In this document: one piece after another, positions 4,788-7,373 of the stretch
Layout of the letters: each line of letters opens with the position of its first letter
Numbering within the stretch: position 1 is the stretch's first letter
Assembly (NCBI GenBank): GCA_036374835.1
Contig: DASUTB010000019.1
Location: 1 to 7,373 of the forward strand
Source: DASUTB01 sp036374835
Lineage (GTDB): Bacteria; Actinomycetota; Actinomycetes; Jiangellales; Jiangellaceae
Direction of reading: 5' to 3'
DNA: 7,373 nucleotides
Program-made: the position numbers and the translations under genes
The notes under the pieces: model-generated
Database searches by the model: none
What the model was told of the DNA's origin: nothing
Seen by the model: the letters and a program-made list of their open reading frames with translations, nothing else

Positions 4788-6284
4788 TTACGGGACGTTG
4801 ATCCCGAGGTCGTAGCTACCGGATCCGCTGTACGAGTACGCGATGTAGCGGTAGTAGCCGGCGCTGCCGTTGTACGACAACTCCTCCGAGCTGTCCGGGC
4901 TCAGCGATGTAGCGACCGTCTGCCAGCCCGATCCGCCCCAGCGCTGGAGATACAGATCGAAGTCGGTGCCGCTCGGCCCCTCCAGGCATCCTTGATGCGT
5001 GCCGGACGTACCCCAGTAGAAGTAGGAACCGTTCGGCTCGATCTCGTAGTCGCCGGTGCCGGACAGGTAACCGTCGAACGTGTACTCATAGTCGTCGCAA
5101 CCATCCGGTGGCGGTGGCGGGTCGCCACCTCCGCCATCGCCGGTCACCAGGGTCAGCCCGTACGCGGACAGGATCTCCTGGACCGGCTGGAAGTACGTGA
5201 CACCACCGGTCGTGCAGTTGCCCGAACCGCCTGACGTCACGCCCTGCGCCTGCTGACCGGTCAGCCACGATCCGCCGGAGTCGCCCGGCTCTGCGCAGGC
5301 GGTGGTTCGGGTCAGGCCGTAGACCGCGCCCTGCGCATAGTTCACGGTCTGGTTCTTCGCGGTGATCTCACCGCAGTGCCAGCCGGTGGTCGAGCCGGAT
5401 CGGCAGACCGACGAGCCGATGGCTGCCTCTTGCGAGCCGGCGACCGTCACGGTCTGGCTTCCGCTGTAGCGGTTGACGAGTGCGGTGGGCGTCCAGTTCG
5501 AGTTGACATCGACCCAGCCGTAGTCGTTGCCGGGGAAGCTCGAGCCTTGCACCACGCCCTGGCTCACCTGGTTGTAGCCGCTGGTCGTGGTTCCGACGCC
5601 ACCACAGTGACCAGCGGTAACGAACCCACCGTTTACCGAGAACCCGATCGAGCAGCGACTATTCCCCGGGTAGTACGCATCGCCGCCGCGAACGTCGTAG
5701 TAGAGTCGCGGCTTCTCGGTCGTGGTGACGACCCGCACCGCCGAGGCGTCGACACCACTGCTGCGGATGAACCGCTCGGCCGCGCCCCGCGCTCCGGGGA
5801 GAGCCTCGACGACGACGCTGTTGGTCTCGGAATCCACATACCAACCTGCGACGTCGTTCGCGGACGGACGCTTCGCCCGATCCAGCGCCCGAACCGCACC
5901 GGTGAGCTGGTCTTCACTGTGCGCGACGAGCTTCGGGCGGGCGCCGAGCATCCGGATCTCACGTGCGTGGGATCGGTCGGTGATCGCGACGACCAGGTTG
6001 CGGTCGTCGTCGATCCAACTGCCCGCGTACGCCGAGCCGAGGCCTTTCTCCAGTTTCTCGGCGACGCTGCTGGCCACGAACTCCTCCTCGAGGAGCTCAT
6101 CGATCTCCGCCGGCGTCAGCCCGAGATCACGTTCCATCGCCGCGGTCATTTCCGGCGATGCGGTTTCCGGGATGGGTTCGGTGTGCCGCTGCGGCTCGTC
6201 ACCGGAGGCCGCGGCCGGTGGACCGGCCGCCACGACGAGAGCTACCGCGGCACAGGCCACGAGTGAACGGGGGAAATGTTTCAT
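4788..6284 (-). CDS. Secreted S1-family serine protease (streptogrisin-like) with pro-region and C-terminal PPC-like domain
   Basis: A 498-residue preproenzyme. Residues 1-27 are a signal peptide (MKHFPRSL, hydrophobic core, AAA-S cleavage site). Residues 30-195 form a pro-region with the alpha-lytic/streptogrisin type of fold, needed for folding and then cut off. The mature protease begins around DVRGGDAYYPG. The triad is His226 (TAGHC), Asp254 (GNDYGWV) and Ser336 (EPGDSGGSW). Cysteine pairs 211/227, 294/304 and 330/357 match streptogrisins. A Gly/Pro linker (383-395) leads to a tail of about 100 residues with DFDLYLQRW and YRYIAYSYSGSGSYDLGI, resembling a bacterial pre-peptidase C-terminal (PPC) domain, with a likely Cys396-Cys433 bond; it may aid substrate binding. 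A strong AGGAGGG site precedes ATG 6284. The protein digests extracellular proteins. It is followed by a stem-loop terminator, and LysR lies upstream on the same strand. Confidence 0.93.
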   Translation of the reverse strand: MKHFPRSLVACAAVALVVAAGPPAAASGDEPQRHTEPIPETASPEMTAAMERDLGLTPAEIDELLEEEFVASSVAEKLEKGLGSAYAGSWIDDDRNLVVAITDRSHAREIRMLGARPKLVAHSEDQLTGAVRALDRAKRPSANDVAGWYVDSETNSVVVEALPGARGAAERFIRSSGVDASAVRVVTTTEKPRLYYDVRGGDAYYPGNSRCSIGFSVNGGFVTAGHCGGVGTTTSGYNQVSQGVVQGSSFPGNDYGWVDVNSNWTPTALVNRYSGSQTVTVAGSQEAAIGSSVCRSGSTTGWHCGEITAKNQTVNYAQGAVYGLTRTTACAEPGDSGGSWLTGQQAQGVTSGGSGNCTTGGVTYFQPVQEILSAYGLTLVTGDGGGGDPPPPPDGCDDYEYTFDGYLSGTGDYEIEPNGSYFYWGTSGTHQGCLEGPSGTDFDLYLQRWGGSGWQTVATSLSPDSSEELSYNGSAGYYRYIAYSYSGSGSYDLGINVP

Positions 6285-6397
6285 CGGCCCTCCTAAGGGA
6301 AGAGAAACGCGATGGGGACTCTGTCACCATAGAAGGGCCGGAATCATCTGGTAATTCACACTTTGGTCTTAGCGCGACGTGAAGGATGCATGAATCG
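6285..6397. promoter_or_regulatory. Promoter region of the protease gene
   Basis: This 113-bp gap between the LysR stop codon and the protease start must carry the protease ribosome site (AGGAGGG, 6289-6295 on the complementary strand) and probably its promoter. A possible -10 box, TATGGT, is at 6326-6331 (minus strand), but no good -35 partner is clear. A read-through transcript from the LysR gene is also possible, since no terminator was seen between them. Confidence 0.35.
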
Positions 6398-7373
6398 TCA
6401 TGCCCGGGCCCGTTCGGCCCCCCGCTCGGGCCGCACAATTCGACCTGGAATACGGGCACCGAGATGTGGCTGCCGTGCCAGCCACTCCCCCCGGTTCGGA
6501 ATGCGGTCGATCCGTTCCAGATAGGCCTCGACCGTGTAGCACAACAACTGGTCGACCTGATCGGCAGGACGGTCGGCACGCCAGCCTACCGCGTGTCGCC
6601 ACGTCAGCGGCGTCCCGGCAATCGGGACCGAGCACAGCCCGGGGGGCGGAACGAAACTCGACTGGCACAGCGTCACGACCTGGCCGGCTGCGGTCAGATC
6701 GATCGCGGTCCGACCGTCCAGCTCGTACATGTTGCGAACGGCGAAACCGGCACGTGCGCAGGCCGCGGCGAAACACTCTTCGAAGCAACTCTCATACGGC
6801 CCGGCGGCGGCCCACGACTCATCGGCGAGCTCGGACAGCTCAACCTCCGAGCGGGACGCCAGTCTGTGATCGGCGGCCATCAACACGAAGACGGCGTCCA
6901 TGGCGACATCGCACCACACCACATCGTGACCACCTGGTGGTGACGCGTCGCCGCACAACCCGATCACCGCTTCATCAATGCGACCGGTCGAGACCATGTC
7001 GGCCAACGCCGCCGCCGAACTCGATTGCTGGATCGTGACCTGGAGCTCCGGCGCCGCGTCGGCCAGCCTGCGCAGCAGCCCGGCGAGCAACGGACTTCCC
7101 CGTGCTGCACCGATCCGCCGGACGGCCGCCGCCACCGACTCGGAGGCGAAACTCATCGCCGCATCGTTGAGATCGTCCAGAGCGGGGATCAAGCACCTTG
7201 CGCGGCGGAGAACCAGATCTCCCAGGGGAGTCGGCCGGGCACCGCGCCGGTCGCGCTCGAACAGGCTCCCGCCAAGGCTGCGCTCGATGCGCTGAAGTTG
7301 CGTGGTCAGTGCCGACGGCGCTAGGCCCACCGCCGACGCCGCCTTGTTCAAACTACCGTGGTCGGCAATCGCG
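6398..7373 (-). CDS. LysR-family transcriptional regulator (start outside window)
   Basis: A LysR-type regulator with its N-terminus cut by the window edge. The visible sequence opens AIADHGSLNKAASAVGLAP followed by SALTTQLQRIERSLGGSLF, which is the classic winged helix-turn-helix; about 10-20 residues are missing. A TTG at 7351 is an in-frame possible start but lies inside the domain and should not be used. A linker helix follows, then an effector-binding domain from about residue 90 (PELQVTIQQ...GRIDEAVIGL...VFVLMAADHRLA...GQVVTLCQSSFV) to a Pro/Arg-rich C-terminus. Ligand unknown. Its end lies 113 bp upstream of the protease gene on the same strand. LysR proteins usually control divergent genes, so control of the protease is possible but not shown. 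Confidence 0.88.
   Translation of the reverse strand, partial: AIADHGSLNKAASAVGLAPSALTTQLQRIERSLGGSLFERDRRGARPTPLGDLVLRRARCLIPALDDLNDAAMSFASESVAAAVRRIGAARGSPLLAGLLRRLADAAPELQVTIQQSSSAAALADMVSTGRIDEAVIGLCGDASPPGGHDVVWCDVAMDAVFVLMAADHRLASRSEVELSELADESWAAAGPYESCFEECFAAACARAGFAVRNMYELDGRTAIDLTAAGQVVTLCQSSFVPPPGLCSVPIAGTPLTWRHAVGWRADRPADQVDQLLCYTVEAYLERIDRIPNRGEWLARQPHLGARIPGRIVRPERGAERARA

Noticed and set aside
5376..6266. Long plus-strand open frame of 296 codons opposite the protease gene
   Set aside because: It is antisense to a gene with full catalytic motifs, signal peptide and ribosome site; its translation is Arg/Gly/Asp-rich and without domains, a usual artefact of high GC.
7349..7351. 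TTG as the start of the LysR gene
   Set aside because: The frame stays open upstream and encodes AIADHGS, a conserved part of the LysR helix-turn-helix, so the true start is beyond the window.

Overview
The window is GC-rich with G/C-ending codons, actinobacterial-type promoters and ribosome sites, an IS481-family transposase and a streptogrisin-type secreted protease. I infer a filamentous actinomycete, perhaps of the Pseudonocardiales; this is a judgement from gene style, not a database match.

Layout. A complete tRNA-Thr(TGT) gene (4584-4656, minus strand) divides the window. To its left (1 to about 4580) lies a typical accessory region: an aminoglycoside-phosphotransferase-fold kinase (188-1105), a non-coding stretch with nested repeats and inverted ends resembling an emptied insertion element (about 1183-1358), a truncated and frameshifted gene (1487-1902), a two-gene module that looks like a BrnT-like toxin plus ribbon-helix-helix antitoxin with a palindromic operator, a divergent HNH-type gene (2595-3098), and an IS481-family element with multi-repeat ends (about 3216-4522). 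To its right lies ordinary chromosome: a secreted S1 serine protease with pro-region and C-terminal PPC-like domain (4788-6284) and a LysR-type regulator (6398 to past the window edge), both on the minus strand.

The main structural observation is that bases 1-18 match the anticodon arm of the tRNA-Thr gene at 17 of 18 positions and in the same orientation. The match breaks where the 5' half of the tRNA would continue, while the 3' half would lie off the left edge. This is the geometry of a distal attachment site of an element integrated into the 3' part of the tRNA gene. The roughly 4.6 kb between the two copies would then be a small or decayed genomic island. No integrase is visible in the window, so this remains an inference.

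A second structural observation is a perfect 33-bp direct repeat shared by the transposase gene (4085-4117) and the junction between the antitoxin gene and the truncated gene (1903-1935). It looks like a transposase fragment left at a deletion or rearrangement point.

Functionally, the toxin-antitoxin pair is likely autoregulated and would help retain the island. The HNH gene reads away from the same control region. The protease and LysR gene are co-directional neighbours, but nothing in the sequence proves that the regulator controls the protease.
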